From Lutibacter sp. (GTDB taxonomy: Bacteria > Bacteroidota > Bacteroidia > Flavobacteriales > Flavobacteriaceae), in contig NZ_JAEINV010000002.1 of the NCBI RefSeq assembly GCF_016342705.1, forward strand, positions 124,001 through 188,000: a stretch of DNA of 64,000 nucleotides, given 5' to 3'. Under the pieces are notes generated by a model. The model ran no database searches. It saw only the letters and a list, made by a program, of their open reading frames with translations, and had not been told where the DNA came from. Made by a program: the position numbers and the translations under genes. Shown here piece after piece: positions 43,261 to 53,464 of this stretch. Positions within the stretch are counted from its first letter, which is position 1, and each line of letters starts with the position of its first letter.

Positions 43261-46011
43261 ATGGATAAATTTTCATTTTTAAATGCTGTGCATACTGGCT
43301 TTATTGCCGATATTTATGACCAGTATTTAATAAATCCTGATACTGTTGAACCTAGCTGGAGAAGCTTTTTTCAGGGATATGATTTTGCTAACGAAAAATA
43401 TTCGCAAGCAGACGCAACACAAACAAATACTATTAATGTTGAGGTTCCTGAAAATGTTTTAAAGGAATTTAAAGTAATTGACTTAATTAATGGTTACAGA
43501 ACTAGAGGGCATTTGTTTACAAAAACAAATCCAGTTCGGGCAAGAAGACAATATACACCAACTTTAGCAATTGAAAACTTTGGCTTATCTGAAAAAGATT
43601 TAGAAACAGTTTTTGATGCTGGAGAGTTAGTTGGATCGGGCAAAAACACATTACGCAATATTATTAAACATTTAGAAACCATTTATTGCGATTCTATTGG
43701 TGTTGAATACATGTATATTCGTAATCCTGAAGAAATTAAATGGTTTCAAAGTAAGCTTACAAAAAACTCAAACCATCCTAATTATTCAACAGAATCAAAA
43801 AAATACATCTTAAAAAAGTTAACGCAAGCAGTAACCTTTGAAAACTTTTTACAAACCAAATATGTTGGTCAAAAAAGATTTTCATTAGAAGGTGGAGAAA
43901 CTTTAATTCCGGCAATTAGTGCTGTGATTAGAAATGCAGCTGAAATTTATGATGTAGATGAATTTGTGCTAGGAATGGCACATAGAGGAAGATTAAATAC
44001 TTTGGTAAACATATTTAGAAAACCTATCCATGAACTTTTAAGTGAATTTGAAGGAAAAGATTTTGAAGACGAAACTATTGATGGTGATGTAAAATATCAT
44101 TTAGGTTTAACCACCTATAAAACACTACGAAATAATAAAGAACTAAAAATGAATTTAGTTCCAAACCCTTCACATTTAGAAACAGTCGGCCCTATTGTTG
44201 AAGGAATTTCTCGTGCTAAAATTGACAAAGATTACGGAGGCAATAATGCTAAATTATTACCAATTATTGTACATGGAGACGCTGCTATTGCTGGACAAGG
44301 CTTAGTATATGAAGTTATACAAATGAGTAAATTAAATGGTTATTCAACTGGTGGTACAATCCACGTAGTTGTAAATAACCAAATAGGTTTTACAACTAAT
44401 TATTTAGATGCGCGTTCAAGCACCTATTGTACAGATGTTGCTAAAGTAACCTTGTCACCAGTTTTACACGTAAATGCAGATGATGTTGAAGCAGTGGTGC
44501 ACGCAATTGAGTTAGCTTTAGATTTTAGAATGAAATTTAAACGTGATATCTTTATTGATTTACTAGGTTACAGAAAATATGGACATAACGAAGGTGATGA
44601 ACCACGATTTACGCAACCTAATTTATATAAAGCAATTGCAAAACATGATAATCCGAGAGATATTTATGCTAAAAAATTAATTGAAGAAGGCTCTATTGAT
44701 ATTTCATATTTAAATAAAACTATAGACGATTTTAAAAATTTATTAGAAGAAGAATATCAAAAAGCTAAAGAAACTGAAACTTCCAATATAAGAGAATTTA
44801 TGGAAGATGCTTGGGAAGGTTTTACCAGAAGAGATATAGATGACATGCTAATTTCTGAAGATTCATCATATCCAAAATCTAAATTAGAGGATATTGCAAA
44901 AACCGTATCTACCGTTCCAAAAGGCCTTAAGTTTTTAAGAAAAGCTGAAAAAATCTTAATGGATAGAAATAACATGGTTTTTGAAAGTGATGCTATTGAT
45001 TGGGGAATGGGAGAAACATTAGCTTATGGAAGTTTATTGCAAGAAGGTTTTGATGTGCGTATATCTGGGCAAGATGTTGAAAGAGGAACTTTTAGTCATA
45101 GACACGCCATTTTAAGAGATGAAATTTCTGAAGAGCGAATTAATTTACTAAATACCGTAACTGATAAAAAAGGAACTATGACCATTTTTAATTCCTTATT
45201 ATCTGAATATGGAGTGCTTGGTTTTGATTATGGTTACGCAATGGCAAATCCAAATACATTAACTATCTGGGAAGCGCAATTTGGTGATTTTAGTAATGGA
45301 GCTCAAATTATTTTCGACCAATATTTATCCGCTGCAGAAGATAAATGGAAATTGCAAAATGGTTTGGTAGTTTTATTACCGCACGGTTATGAAGGGCAAG
45401 GATCAGAACATTCATCAGCTCGTATGGAACGTTTTTTACAATTATGCGCCATAGACAATATGATTGTTGCAGATTGTACAACGCCAGCCAATTTCTATCA
45501 TTTATTGCGCCGTCAAATGAAGCGTGATTATAGAAAACCATTAATTGTGTTTACACCAAAAAGCTTATTGCGTCACCCACTAGCAGTTTCAAAATTAGAT
45601 GAATTTGCGAACGGAAGTTTTCAAGAAGTAATTGATGACACTATTGATAAAAATAATGTAACTAAATTAGTATTTTGCACCGGTAAATTTTATTATGATT
45701 TATTAGCTGAACGCACAACTTTAGAACGTAATGATGTAGCATTGGTTAGAATTGAACAATTATTTCCGTTGCAAATAGATAAATTAAAGGCTATAATTGC
45801 ATCATATCCAAATGCAAAAAATTATGTTTGGGCACAAGAAGAACCTGAAAATATGGGTGCTTGGAGTTTTATGTTGCAAAGATTTAGATTGGTGCATTTA
45901 GAAGTTGCATCGCAACCATTTTATGCGGTTCCTGCGGCAGGTTCTTCAGCAAGATTTAAAAGAAGACACCAACGTGTTATTGATAAAGTATTTGAAACAA
46001 CTAACGAATAA
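43261..46011 (+). CDS. sucA: 2-oxoglutarate dehydrogenase E1 component
   Basis: A 916-residue thiamine-diphosphate enzyme of the citric acid cycle that decarboxylates 2-oxoglutarate. It begins with the short E2-binding segment FSFLNAVHTGFIADIYDQYL. Motifs include VLGMAHRGRLN, GDAAIAGQGLVYEVIQMS (ThDP region), NNQIGFTTN and GYRKYGHNEGDEPRFTQP, then EAQFGDFSNGAQIIFDQ and HGYEGQGSEHSSAR. The length is slightly below that of E. coli SucA (933). It is the first gene of the sucA-sucB operon, 59 bp before sucB. Confidence 0.97.
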   Translation: MDKFSFLNAVHTGFIADIYDQYLINPDTVEPSWRSFFQGYDFANEKYSQADATQTNTINVEVPENVLKEFKVIDLINGYRTRGHLFTKTNPVRARRQYTPTLAIENFGLSEKDLETVFDAGELVGSGKNTLRNIIKHLETIYCDSIGVEYMYIRNPEEIKWFQSKLTKNSNHPNYSTESKKYILKKLTQAVTFENFLQTKYVGQKRFSLEGGETLIPAISAVIRNAAEIYDVDEFVLGMAHRGRLNTLVNIFRKPIHELLSEFEGKDFEDETIDGDVKYHLGLTTYKTLRNNKELKMNLVPNPSHLETVGPIVEGISRAKIDKDYGGNNAKLLPIIVHGDAAIAGQGLVYEVIQMSKLNGYSTGGTIHVVVNNQIGFTTNYLDARSSTYCTDVAKVTLSPVLHVNADDVEAVVHAIELALDFRMKFKRDIFIDLLGYRKYGHNEGDEPRFTQPNLYKAIAKHDNPRDIYAKKLIEEGSIDISYLNKTIDDFKNLLEEEYQKAKETETSNIREFMEDAWEGFTRRDIDDMLISEDSSYPKSKLEDIAKTVSTVPKGLKFLRKAEKILMDRNNMVFESDAIDWGMGETLAYGSLLQEGFDVRISGQDVERGTFSHRHAILRDEISEERINLLNTVTDKKGTMTIFNSLLSEYGVLGFDYGYAMANPNTLTIWEAQFGDFSNGAQIIFDQYLSAAEDKWKLQNGLVVLLPHGYEGQGSEHSSARMERFLQLCAIDNMIVADCTTPANFYHLLRRQMKRDYRKPLIVFTPKSLLRHPLAVSKLDEFANGSFQEVIDDTIDKNNVTKLVFCTGKFYYDLLAERTTLERNDVALVRIEQLFPLQIDKLKAIIASYPNAKNYVWAQEEPENMGAWSFMLQRFRLVHLEVASQPFYAVPAAGSSARFKRRHQRVIDKVFETTNE

Positions 46012-46070
46012 AAATAAGCATATTCAAATCCTTTCTTTTAGAATGAATTTGAAATAAAAAATTAAATAAG

Positions 46071-47282
46071 ATGATTTTAGAAATGAAAGTTCCCTCTCCG
46101 GGAGAATCTATTACGGAAGTAGAAATTGCAGCTTGGCTAGTTCAAGATGGTGATTATGTAGAAAAAGATCAACCAATTGCTGAAGTTGATTCAGATAAAG
46201 CTACTTTAGAATTACCTGCTGAAGAAAGTGGAATTATCACTCTTAAAGCAGCAGAAGGTGATGCTGTTGCTGTAGGTTCAGTTGTTTGTTTAATTGATTT
46301 AGATGGAAAAAGACCTGAAGGTGCTGCTCCTAAAAAAGAAGAAATAATTACAGAAACTTCAAAAGTTGAAAAATCAGTTACTTCAGCACCTATTGAAAAA
46401 ACATATGCAAGCGGAAGCGCTTCTCCAGCGGCTAAAAAAGTATTAGCTGAAAAAGGAATTACACCTTCTGAAGTTATTGGAACTGGAAAAGATGGAAGAA
46501 TCACAAAAGATGATGCAGTAAAAGCTGTGCCAAGTATGGGTACACCAACTGGCGGAACTAGAAATACTGAAAAAACAAAACTTTCAATGCTTCGAAGAAA
46601 AGTTGCAGAACGTTTAGTTTCAGTAAAAAATGATACTGCAATGTTAACTACTTTTAACGAAGTAGATATGAAACCAATTTTTGATTTACGTAACGAGTTT
46701 AAAGACGCATTTAAAGCAAAACACAATGTTGGATTAGGCTTTATGAGTTTCTTTACATTGGCAGTGGTAAGAGCATTAAAAATGTACCCAGACGTAAATT
46801 CCATGTTAGATGGAGATTACAAAATAGCGCACAATTTTCAAGATATTTCTATTGCCGTTTCTGGTCCAAAAGGCTTAATGGTTCCTGTAATTAGAAATGC
46901 TGAAAATTTAACCTTTAGAGGTGTTGAAAATGAAGTAAAACGTTTAGCTATTAGAGCACGTGATGGACAAATAACAATTGATGAAATGACTGGAGGAACA
47001 TTTACTATAACCAATGGTGGTGTTTTTGGATCTATGTTATCTACTCCAATTATAAACCCTCCTCAAAGCGGTATTTTAGGGATGCACAATATTGTTGAAA
47101 GACCAGTTGCTTTAAATGGCGAAGTTGTAATTAGACCAATAATGTATGTTGCTTTATCTTATGACCACAGAATAATAGATGGTAGAGAATCTGTTGGGTT
47201 TTTAGTTGCTGTAAAAGAAGCATTGGAAAATCCTATAGAAATTTTAATGGATAACAATCCTAAAAAAGCTTTAGAATTATAA
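46071..47282 (+). CDS. sucB: Dihydrolipoyllysine-residue succinyltransferase (E2 of 2-oxoglutarate dehydrogenase)
   Basis: A 403-residue acyltransferase. The lipoyl domain (1-80) carries the lipoate acceptor K43 in [12 protein letters not shown] linker precedes the E3/E1-binding domain (about 118-155, [14 protein letters not shown]) and the catalytic domain (175-403) with the His-Asp active site in [13 protein letters not shown]. It transfers the succinyl group to CoA in complex with SucA and lipoamide dehydrogenase (not in the window). A terminator hairpin follows at 47314. Confidence 0.97.
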   Translation: MILEMKVPSPGESITEVEIAAWLVQDGDYVEKDQPIAEVDSDKATLELPAEESGIITLKAAEGDAVAVGSVVCLIDLDGKRPEGAAPKKEEIITETSKVEKSVTSAPIEKTYASGSASPAAKKVLAEKGITPSEVIGTGKDGRITKDDAVKAVPSMGTPTGGTRNTEKTKLSMLRRKVAERLVSVKNDTAMLTTFNEVDMKPIFDLRNEFKDAFKAKHNVGLGFMSFFTLAVVRALKMYPDVNSMLDGDYKIAHNFQDISIAVSGPKGLMVPVIRNAENLTFRGVENEVKRLAIRARDGQITIDEMTGGTFTITNGGVFGSMLSTPIINPPQSGILGMHNIVERPVALNGEVVIRPIMYVALSYDHRIIDGRESVGFLVAVKEALENPIEILMDNNPKKALEL

Positions 47283-47313
47283 AGTGTAACCAAACTTTAT
47301 GATAGTAATGGAA

Positions 47314-47342
47314 GGCCTAAACGTAATGTTTAGGCTTTTTTG
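47314..47342 (+). terminator. Terminator of the sucAB operon
   Basis: GCCTAAAC, GTAAT, GTTTAGGC (8-bp perfect stem) followed by a T-run, 33 bp after the sucB stop. Confidence 0.85.
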
Positions 47343-47408
47343 TTTTCCATGATAAATGTCATTTTTATTTAGACTAATTATAAATAGCTTTGTAACTTAA
47401 ATTACATA

Positions 47409-48158
47409 ATGATTAGTATGAATAAATTTAGCATCGTTTTTATAGTCCTAATTACAATAAATTACACTGCTATTTCTCAAACAGTGGAACCATCTGCAGC
47501 AATTAACAAAAATACCCTGCAATTTGAAATAGAATCATTGTATACCATTCAAAAAGAAGAGACTATGGAAATGAAATCATGGAGTATCCCAAGTGCTCTT
47601 TTTAGAATTGGCTTATTAAAAGGATTTGAATTTCAAATAAACACACCAATAATTAAAGAAGAATTATGGGAAAACGATCACTTAATACATTCTTTAAATA
47701 AGTTTGATGATATTCAGGCAGGTTTTTCAATAAATTTATGGAAAGAAAAAAACAGCTTTCCCGAGGCTTCCATTATGATTAGAGCCATTTTACCAACAGA
47801 TTCTGAATTTAAACTAAGTAAATTAGGAAAAATTTGTTCTTTAAACTTTTCAAATACACTCTCAGAAAAATTATCAATTAATTATAATTTTGGTTACGCA
47901 ATTGAAACAGACGCATCTAAATCTGGATTTTATATTGCAAATTTTACCTACAAACTTTCAGATAAAATTCATTTTTTTGCTGAAAATTTTGGAGATTTTA
48001 CCAATCATAAACTAATTTCACACAACCTAAATATTGGTGGTGGATACAATTTTTCTAATAATTTTGCATTTGATTTATCAGTCGCAAACGGAATAAATCA
48101 TCATATGTTTTATGTAGGCGGAATTGTAACTTATGTAATAAATACCAAAAAAAGTTAA
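47409..48158 (+). CDS. Outer-membrane beta-barrel protein (phenol-degradation meta-pathway type)
   Basis: A 249-residue secreted protein with signal peptide ending AISQ. It is made of amphipathic beta strands with alternating hydrophobic residues (FEFQINTPIIKEE, LSINYNFGYAIE, DKIHFFAENFGDF) and ends with an aromatic-rich strand. It fits the MetA-pathway-phenol/outer-membrane transporter family. A second ATG at 47418 (MNKFSIV) is an equally possible start. The 3' end overlaps the convergent protease gene by 4 bp. Confidence 0.7.
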   Translation: MISMNKFSIVFIVLITINYTAISQTVEPSAAINKNTLQFEIESLYTIQKEETMEMKSWSIPSALFRIGLLKGFEFQINTPIIKEELWENDHLIHSLNKFDDIQAGFSINLWKEKNSFPEASIMIRAILPTDSEFKLSKLGKICSLNFSNTLSEKLSINYNFGYAIETDASKSGFYIANFTYKLSDKIHFFAENFGDFTNHKLISHNLNIGGGYNFSNNFAFDLSVANGINHHMFYVGGIVTYVINTKKS

Positions 48159-48607
48159 AATTTATATACTAACTTTTTTAAGTATAAACATTTACTACTG
48201 TAATCTATAATTGCTTTCCCTTTTTCTAAAATATCCGCGCCAATAATCCCATCAACAGGTTTTGCATTATGCTCGGTTAAAGCGGTATTCACATGCGTTA
48301 AATCAAACAAAACAACATTAAAATTTTGGTATTTCCAATCCTTTATTTGAATATGATTTTGAGATGAAATTTTGGTTTCCATTCCAATTGCCCCAGCACC
48401 TGCGGCTTTTGTATCAGAATCTTCCACTTGTAATTTAAATTTTTCAGCCAATCCTAAATCTATACAAGAGTTTGATGCGCCAGTATCTAAAATAAACCGT
48501 CCTTTAACACCATTTAAAATAGCTGTTAATTCAAAATGGTTAGTATTAATTTTTTTAAGTTTTATAGTGGCGTACCCTTTTCTTATAAGAATTCTATTTA
48601 ATTTCAT
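48155..48607 (-). CDS. Retropepsin-like aspartic protease
   Basis: A 150-residue clan AA protein. The active-site motif FILDTGASNSCID has catalytic D41, and GIIGADIL marks the second flap-side strand. As in retroviral proteases, a single motif per chain implies that it works as a dimer. No signal peptide is visible, so it is probably cytoplasmic. It is convergent with the outer-membrane protein gene and not obviously linked to the CHAT gene upstream. Confidence 0.8.
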   Translation of the reverse strand: MKLNRILIRKGYATIKLKKINTNHFELTAILNGVKGRFILDTGASNSCIDLGLAEKFKLQVEDSDTKAAGAGAIGMETKISSQNHIQIKDWKYQNFNVVLFDLTHVNTALTEHNAKPVDGIIGADILEKGKAIIDYSSKCLYLKKLVYKF

Positions 48608-48663
48608 TGTAATTTTTATAAATTATTCTCTCTAACATATTTAATATTAAAGTAGCACCAAAA

Positions 48664-51333
48664 CTAAGGTTTTTTAAAAAGAAAATATGCTATTATTAAA
48701 ATAAAACCAAAACCTATAATCCACCAATAACTATACACTGGATTATAGTTAGAATTTACCTCTCCAATAGAAACAAAACTTGCCCAATAATAGGGTGATT
48801 TTTTATTTGATGCAATACTATCATCATTTAAATAATTCAATTTAGAAAGATGTAAAGCCTCGCCTTTATTATTTATTTTCCTATACTGTTTATAAAAATC
48901 AGCCATTAATATTTCAGTCGCTTTATCATTCACTTTCCATAAAGAAACAATCAAATTTTTAACACCTGCATATGAAAATCCTCTCGCTAAACTCATAGCT
49001 CCTTCACCTTTTCTTAAAGTTCCTAAACCAGTTTCACAAGCACTCAAAACTAATAAATCTGAATTTAAACTATAGCCATAAATTTCAGGTAAATACAACG
49101 TTTCATCATAAAATTCAATGGCTGGTGGCTCAAAATAATCTCCTGCTGTTGCGTGCGTTGACAAGTGAATAATTGGATAGTTTTCAGCCAATTTTTCAAA
49201 ATTTCGTTTAGTTGCATTGGAACCAACTAGAAAATTTCCATTTAATTGTTGTTTAATACTTGAAGACTCAATTAAAGTATATGTAAGTTGTGATAGTCCT
49301 CTGTGATTATTTTCAAAAACCGGAAAGAATCCGAGTACTTCACTTTTTAGATTATTAGTGCTTTTTTCATTCAGCAACATTGTTGAAGAATATGCATACG
49401 TAATACAACTTTTTTGCAAAAAATAAGGCAATTTTTCAAAATTAGTACTTGAAGTTTTTTCAGTAATCAATGCATCAAACGGAATAAATGAAATAATTCC
49501 ATCAGGAATTATAATCGTATTTTTATTAGCTAAATTATGAAATAGTTTTTGATACAATTTAAAACCTAATGTTGTGTAATCCTTTATATTATTTTGAATC
49601 GTATTCCCTCTACCATCTGAAAAGAAATTTAAAAACAAATTAATTTCTTGTGTAAAACTAACTGTTTTCTCAATTTTAATTATAGAAATTGGCCTATCTT
49701 TTTCAATTGAAAAAATATACATGTTGAAATTTCCATCAAAAAATTCTACTAATAGGTCATTTTTTAAGAGTACTTTTTGTTGAATGTCATTTACAGAGGT
49801 TATCTTAGAATTTAAAGATTTAAAATGAGGATACTTTTTTAAAATTTCCTGATTTAAAAGTTGTAAATCCGTTGAAACTTCATTTCTCTCTTCCGTTAAT
49901 TTAGCCAAAATATCAATATCTGCTTTTGTTTCTTTTAATTGTTCAATGGTAATATTTTTATTGAGTTGTGCTCTTTTAAAAAGTAATAAATTTTCTTTTT
50001 CAAACAAGCTGTCTTTTCCAATGTTACTTTTTTTTGTTAGTAAATTTTTAGCCTCAACTAATACCGTTGCTTTCGTTTTTTCAGCGTATAAAAATGCCTT
50101 TTCTACCCAATTAGTATTTTTTGTTTGCTCAAATAAAAAATAGCATAATTCAATACATTTTTCACTTCTATTTCTATTCTCTTGCTGTTGTAACAACTTT
50201 GCATTCTGATTTGTATAAACCAAACGTAATTCATCTTCAACCAAAAAGGCTAATTCGTAATTTTTTAAAGCTTCTTGGTAACTACCTATCTCAATAAATA
50301 AATTTGCTCTACCATCAAAACTATCTTTCAACGTGTTTTCAGGATAAAAATATTCAGAAATAGGATTTTCAATAATAGCTTTGGGGGAATACTTAGGAAG
50401 CAATACCGTTAATGCTTTCTGATATATTTCTTGTGCCTTTTTGTAATCCTTTTTAGTACCGTAAACCTGAGCTATTTGATTATAAATTTTAGCAACTTCT
50501 CTATCATTTTTACCATACACAATTTGAGCATTTTGTAAAGCAATATTAAATTGAATTAAGGCATTATCGAGTTCGTTTTTCTTAAAAAAAACACTTCCTA
50601 AGGTATTGGCATTTTTAGCTAAAATAGCTACATCTTTTGAAGTATTAAAACTATTAGATATCTGAGTGGAATTCTTTGCTTGTTCAAACGCATCCTTCAT
50701 TAAAAAATTAATAGCTAAGTCTGAATACAACCGTGATTTTTCAAGGTTATTTGAACTTATTTTTAAACCTAAATTCAAATAATCAATAGCAGAATCATAC
50801 GCTCCTTTTATTCTTAAAACTGCAGCCAAATTTAAATATGTTGCAATTATTTGATGGCCTTTGCTTTCTTCCTGAGCCTTTTCAATAGTCACTTTTAACA
50901 CATCTTCTGCGCTATCTACATCTCCAATTCTGGTATAATTATTTGCCAATGGTTTTAAACAAAATTCAATAATATCATAGTTTTTAATATGCTGTTTTTT
51001 ATAAAAATCGAAAGATTTTTCATAGTAAATAATAGATTGATTTATAAAACCAAGCTCCTTTAAATAATACGCATAATTAATATAAAAATAGAGTTGAGAA
51101 ATTTTTTCTTTTTCAGTTTTTGCAGTTCGCCAAAGTTTGGTAGAAAGCTGTTCAAAAATTGGTAAATTTTCAACAGTTGGATTTTTAGCAAATTCATCTA
51201 AATGAATATATATGAATTCAGCTAAATTATCTTTATTTTTTAATGAATCTGTAACTTTGGCAAATTTTGAAGTTTGCGAAAAAAGCGAAGCACAAAAAAG
51301 AATTGCACCAAAAAATAGGCATTTTTTAGTCAT
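48664..51333 (-). CDS. CHAT-domain TPR protein (caspase-like protease)
   Basis: An 889-residue protein from the ATG at 51333 (MTKKCLFFGAILFCASLFSQ, signal peptide); the frame continues to a TTG at 51354. TPR-like repeats span about 60-410 (RNANTLGSVFFKKNELDNAL and similar). The CHAT peptidase domain covers about 560-850 with the catalytic pair H727 (HLSTHATAGD) and C766 (LSACETGLG). It ends in a TM helix (about 868-886). CHAT proteases cleave partner proteins. The preceding PKD gene ends 8 bp upstream and is the obvious partner. Confidence 0.87.
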   Translation of the reverse strand: MTKKCLFFGAILFCASLFSQTSKFAKVTDSLKNKDNLAEFIYIHLDEFAKNPTVENLPIFEQLSTKLWRTAKTEKEKISQLYFYINYAYYLKELGFINQSIIYYEKSFDFYKKQHIKNYDIIEFCLKPLANNYTRIGDVDSAEDVLKVTIEKAQEESKGHQIIATYLNLAAVLRIKGAYDSAIDYLNLGLKISSNNLEKSRLYSDLAINFLMKDAFEQAKNSTQISNSFNTSKDVAILAKNANTLGSVFFKKNELDNALIQFNIALQNAQIVYGKNDREVAKIYNQIAQVYGTKKDYKKAQEIYQKALTVLLPKYSPKAIIENPISEYFYPENTLKDSFDGRANLFIEIGSYQEALKNYELAFLVEDELRLVYTNQNAKLLQQQENRNRSEKCIELCYFLFEQTKNTNWVEKAFLYAEKTKATVLVEAKNLLTKKSNIGKDSLFEKENLLLFKRAQLNKNITIEQLKETKADIDILAKLTEERNEVSTDLQLLNQEILKKYPHFKSLNSKITSVNDIQQKVLLKNDLLVEFFDGNFNMYIFSIEKDRPISIIKIEKTVSFTQEINLFLNFFSDGRGNTIQNNIKDYTTLGFKLYQKLFHNLANKNTIIIPDGIISFIPFDALITEKTSSTNFEKLPYFLQKSCITYAYSSTMLLNEKSTNNLKSEVLGFFPVFENNHRGLSQLTYTLIESSSIKQQLNGNFLVGSNATKRNFEKLAENYPIIHLSTHATAGDYFEPPAIEFYDETLYLPEIYGYSLNSDLLVLSACETGLGTLRKGEGAMSLARGFSYAGVKNLIVSLWKVNDKATEILMADFYKQYRKINNKGEALHLSKLNYLNDDSIASNKKSPYYWASFVSIGEVNSNYNPVYSYWWIIGFGFILIIAYFLFKKP

Positions 51334-51341
51334 ACTTCTAC

Positions 51342-53336
51342 TTATAGTTTCCAAATTGCATACAAGTGAATTTGTGAATTTGGTTGGTTAAAATTGTAAA
51401 TATATCGAGCACCAACACTAGGTCCAATTCTTGAAGCTCCAATAGTTATATCGCCAAAAATTCCATATTTTATATCTGAAAATGAACTTGACGAATCAAC
51501 TTTTTCAATGGACGTTAATTCTTGAATTGGATCACCTTTTCTACCGTTAATTACATAAAAATAGTTTGAAGAAATTGTACCGGTTTGTTTGTTTGAAATA
51601 TCAAACGAAATTTGTGGCCCAACACCCGCAGCAATTACACCATTAAAATTGTATCGAAAAGAAATTGGAACTACATCAATATTAATTTTTTGATTCGTTA
51701 AATTAACTTCACTTTCAAGCAATGTATTGTCATATTTAACGCCTGTTGCCAAATTTATTGGACCAGTTTCTGAAACTGAAGTTTTAAATTTATCGTAATC
51801 GTGATTCGCTACCATAATTTCCGACTGCAGATATTTTTTATACGATTTATAAGGTGAAATAGTTGCACCAACAAAGTATGATTTAGAATTTTTCAGCGCA
51901 GGAAAGCTATTATATCCCGCCTTTGCACCTATAGAAATTCCAGGAGAAAAACGAGAAGTTGAAGTATTTGTTATTATTGGATCGTTTTTATCGAAAATAA
52001 TTTCTGTGCTACTTTTAGAATTTTCTTTATGAAAATCTTTTCCAAATTTCAACGAGTATTTTACAAATCCTTTGGTAGAATCTTTATCATGAACTCCTTT
52101 TTGAGCAGTTCCTGGTAAGTAAATATTTTTAAATTGAAATGAAATTTGATCTTTATTTATAATAGTATCTAAACAACTATAATTCACCTCTTGTTCTGGA
52201 CAAATTGGACATTTCGGATACATATCCAAAACCTCTAAAGTAGATTTATCTAACATTTTTGGTATATCTACATTAAGCTTTACCAAACGTGCAGGCCCTT
52301 CGCCGTCATTTTGAAATTGCACTTTATACTTTAAACGCTTAAAACGTACTAATCTATAATTTAATCGAGTATCATAAACCGCCATTTTATTGGGATCGTG
52401 AGAGGTTACAATCTCCATTTCTTTTGTCCTAATTTTATGAGAATCAGCCCCTCTTTCTGGCACGTAAATACTTCTAATGGTAATAACAGCACTGGTATCT
52501 TTCAACATATCAGGAGTTGTTTTAAAAGTGAAAAACATATTCCGCTCCTCTTTAGACTGTAAATTATCAAAATCAAACAATTTAAAATCACGGTAATAAT
52601 CTTTCGCTTTTTTAACGGATGCAGGCAAATTTTGATGTAAAGTATCAAGTGAATTTAATTTATCATCCATAAACGTTGAAATTCCTGTTGTTTTAATCAA
52701 TTCATTTTTAGAAACATAACGCGTATTATCTACAATAATTTCATCTGAAACTTCTTGTTCACTATTATACAATCTAACATCTAACAATTCAAAGTTTTTT
52801 GCTTTGTATTTCTTTTCATTAAAAAATACATAAATTTTTCCATTTATTGGGTATTCTTTTTCATTTCCATAACTAACAACAAACTCCATTTCTTCTTCAG
52901 GAACAGGGTCTCTATTTGTTTGAATTCTAAAACCCTCATACGAAGCAATTAATTGATGATTTTCGTTATCGGAAGTTATGAAGCTATCTTCAGTAATTGA
53001 AACTTCAACAGGTCTTGTAGTTGGTGGTTTTCCGTCATCGTAATTATTGGTTACAGATAACTTTGTTTTATAAGTTCCTTTATTTTTGTAGGTGTGTTTT
53101 GGCTGTTCTTGTTTACTGTAATTTCCATCTCCAAATTCCCAAAAATAGGTGTAAAATGCTTTTGGAGCTCCTGCAATTTGATTAAGTGTTGGTACTTCTG
53201 GAGTGAACTTAACGCTATTAGATTTAATCTCGGATTTTATGATTGCGTTTCTTTTAAGCGTATCATTTTTAGAATTCTGTCCATTTATTAATTGGACAAT
53301 GAAAAATAAAGCAACAAAGATTTTAATCATTTTCAT
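51342..53336 (-). CDS. PKD-domain outer-membrane-associated protein
   Basis: A 664-residue protein from the ATG at 53336; the frame extends to a TTG at 53354. Signal peptide MIKIFVALFFIVQLINGQ is followed by a PKD domain (FWEFGDGNYSKQEQPKHTYK, about 60-110), a central region with an SHDPNKMAVYD motif, and a C-terminal membrane-associated beta segment (SPGISIGAKAGYNSFPAL to VGARYIYNF) that looks like an outer-membrane barrel. It lies directly upstream of the CHAT protease gene and the two are surely co-transcribed. Confidence 0.75.
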   Translation of the reverse strand: MKMIKIFVALFFIVQLINGQNSKNDTLKRNAIIKSEIKSNSVKFTPEVPTLNQIAGAPKAFYTYFWEFGDGNYSKQEQPKHTYKNKGTYKTKLSVTNNYDDGKPPTTRPVEVSITEDSFITSDNENHQLIASYEGFRIQTNRDPVPEEEMEFVVSYGNEKEYPINGKIYVFFNEKKYKAKNFELLDVRLYNSEQEVSDEIIVDNTRYVSKNELIKTTGISTFMDDKLNSLDTLHQNLPASVKKAKDYYRDFKLFDFDNLQSKEERNMFFTFKTTPDMLKDTSAVITIRSIYVPERGADSHKIRTKEMEIVTSHDPNKMAVYDTRLNYRLVRFKRLKYKVQFQNDGEGPARLVKLNVDIPKMLDKSTLEVLDMYPKCPICPEQEVNYSCLDTIINKDQISFQFKNIYLPGTAQKGVHDKDSTKGFVKYSLKFGKDFHKENSKSSTEIIFDKNDPIITNTSTSRFSPGISIGAKAGYNSFPALKNSKSYFVGATISPYKSYKKYLQSEIMVANHDYDKFKTSVSETGPINLATGVKYDNTLLESEVNLTNQKINIDVVPISFRYNFNGVIAAGVGPQISFDISNKQTGTISSNYFYVINGRKGDPIQELTSIEKVDSSSSFSDIKYGIFGDITIGASRIGPSVGARYIYNFNQPNSQIHLYAIWKL

Positions 53337-53411
53337 ACAGAGTGTTTTTAACAAATATAAAAAAAGGATTCTAAATCTGAATTTTCATTGAAAAAATTTA
53401 TATAAACAAAA

Positions 53412-53446
53412 AAAAAGAGCTGTTTAAATTTAAACAGCTCTTTTAT
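53412..53446 (-). terminator. Terminator after the tonB-like gene
   Basis: AAAAGAGCTGTTT and AAACAGCTCTTTT form a 13-bp stem with a short loop, with A/T runs on both sides. It closes the maeB-ruvA-sprA-gcvH-vanZ-tonB run of genes. Confidence 0.85.
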
Positions 53447-53464
53447 AATATTAATTTTTATTTG

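Noticed and set aside
46169-46804. Minus-strand 211-codon frame
   Set aside because: Antisense shadow of sucB, whose lipoyl and binding domains are clear on the plus strand.
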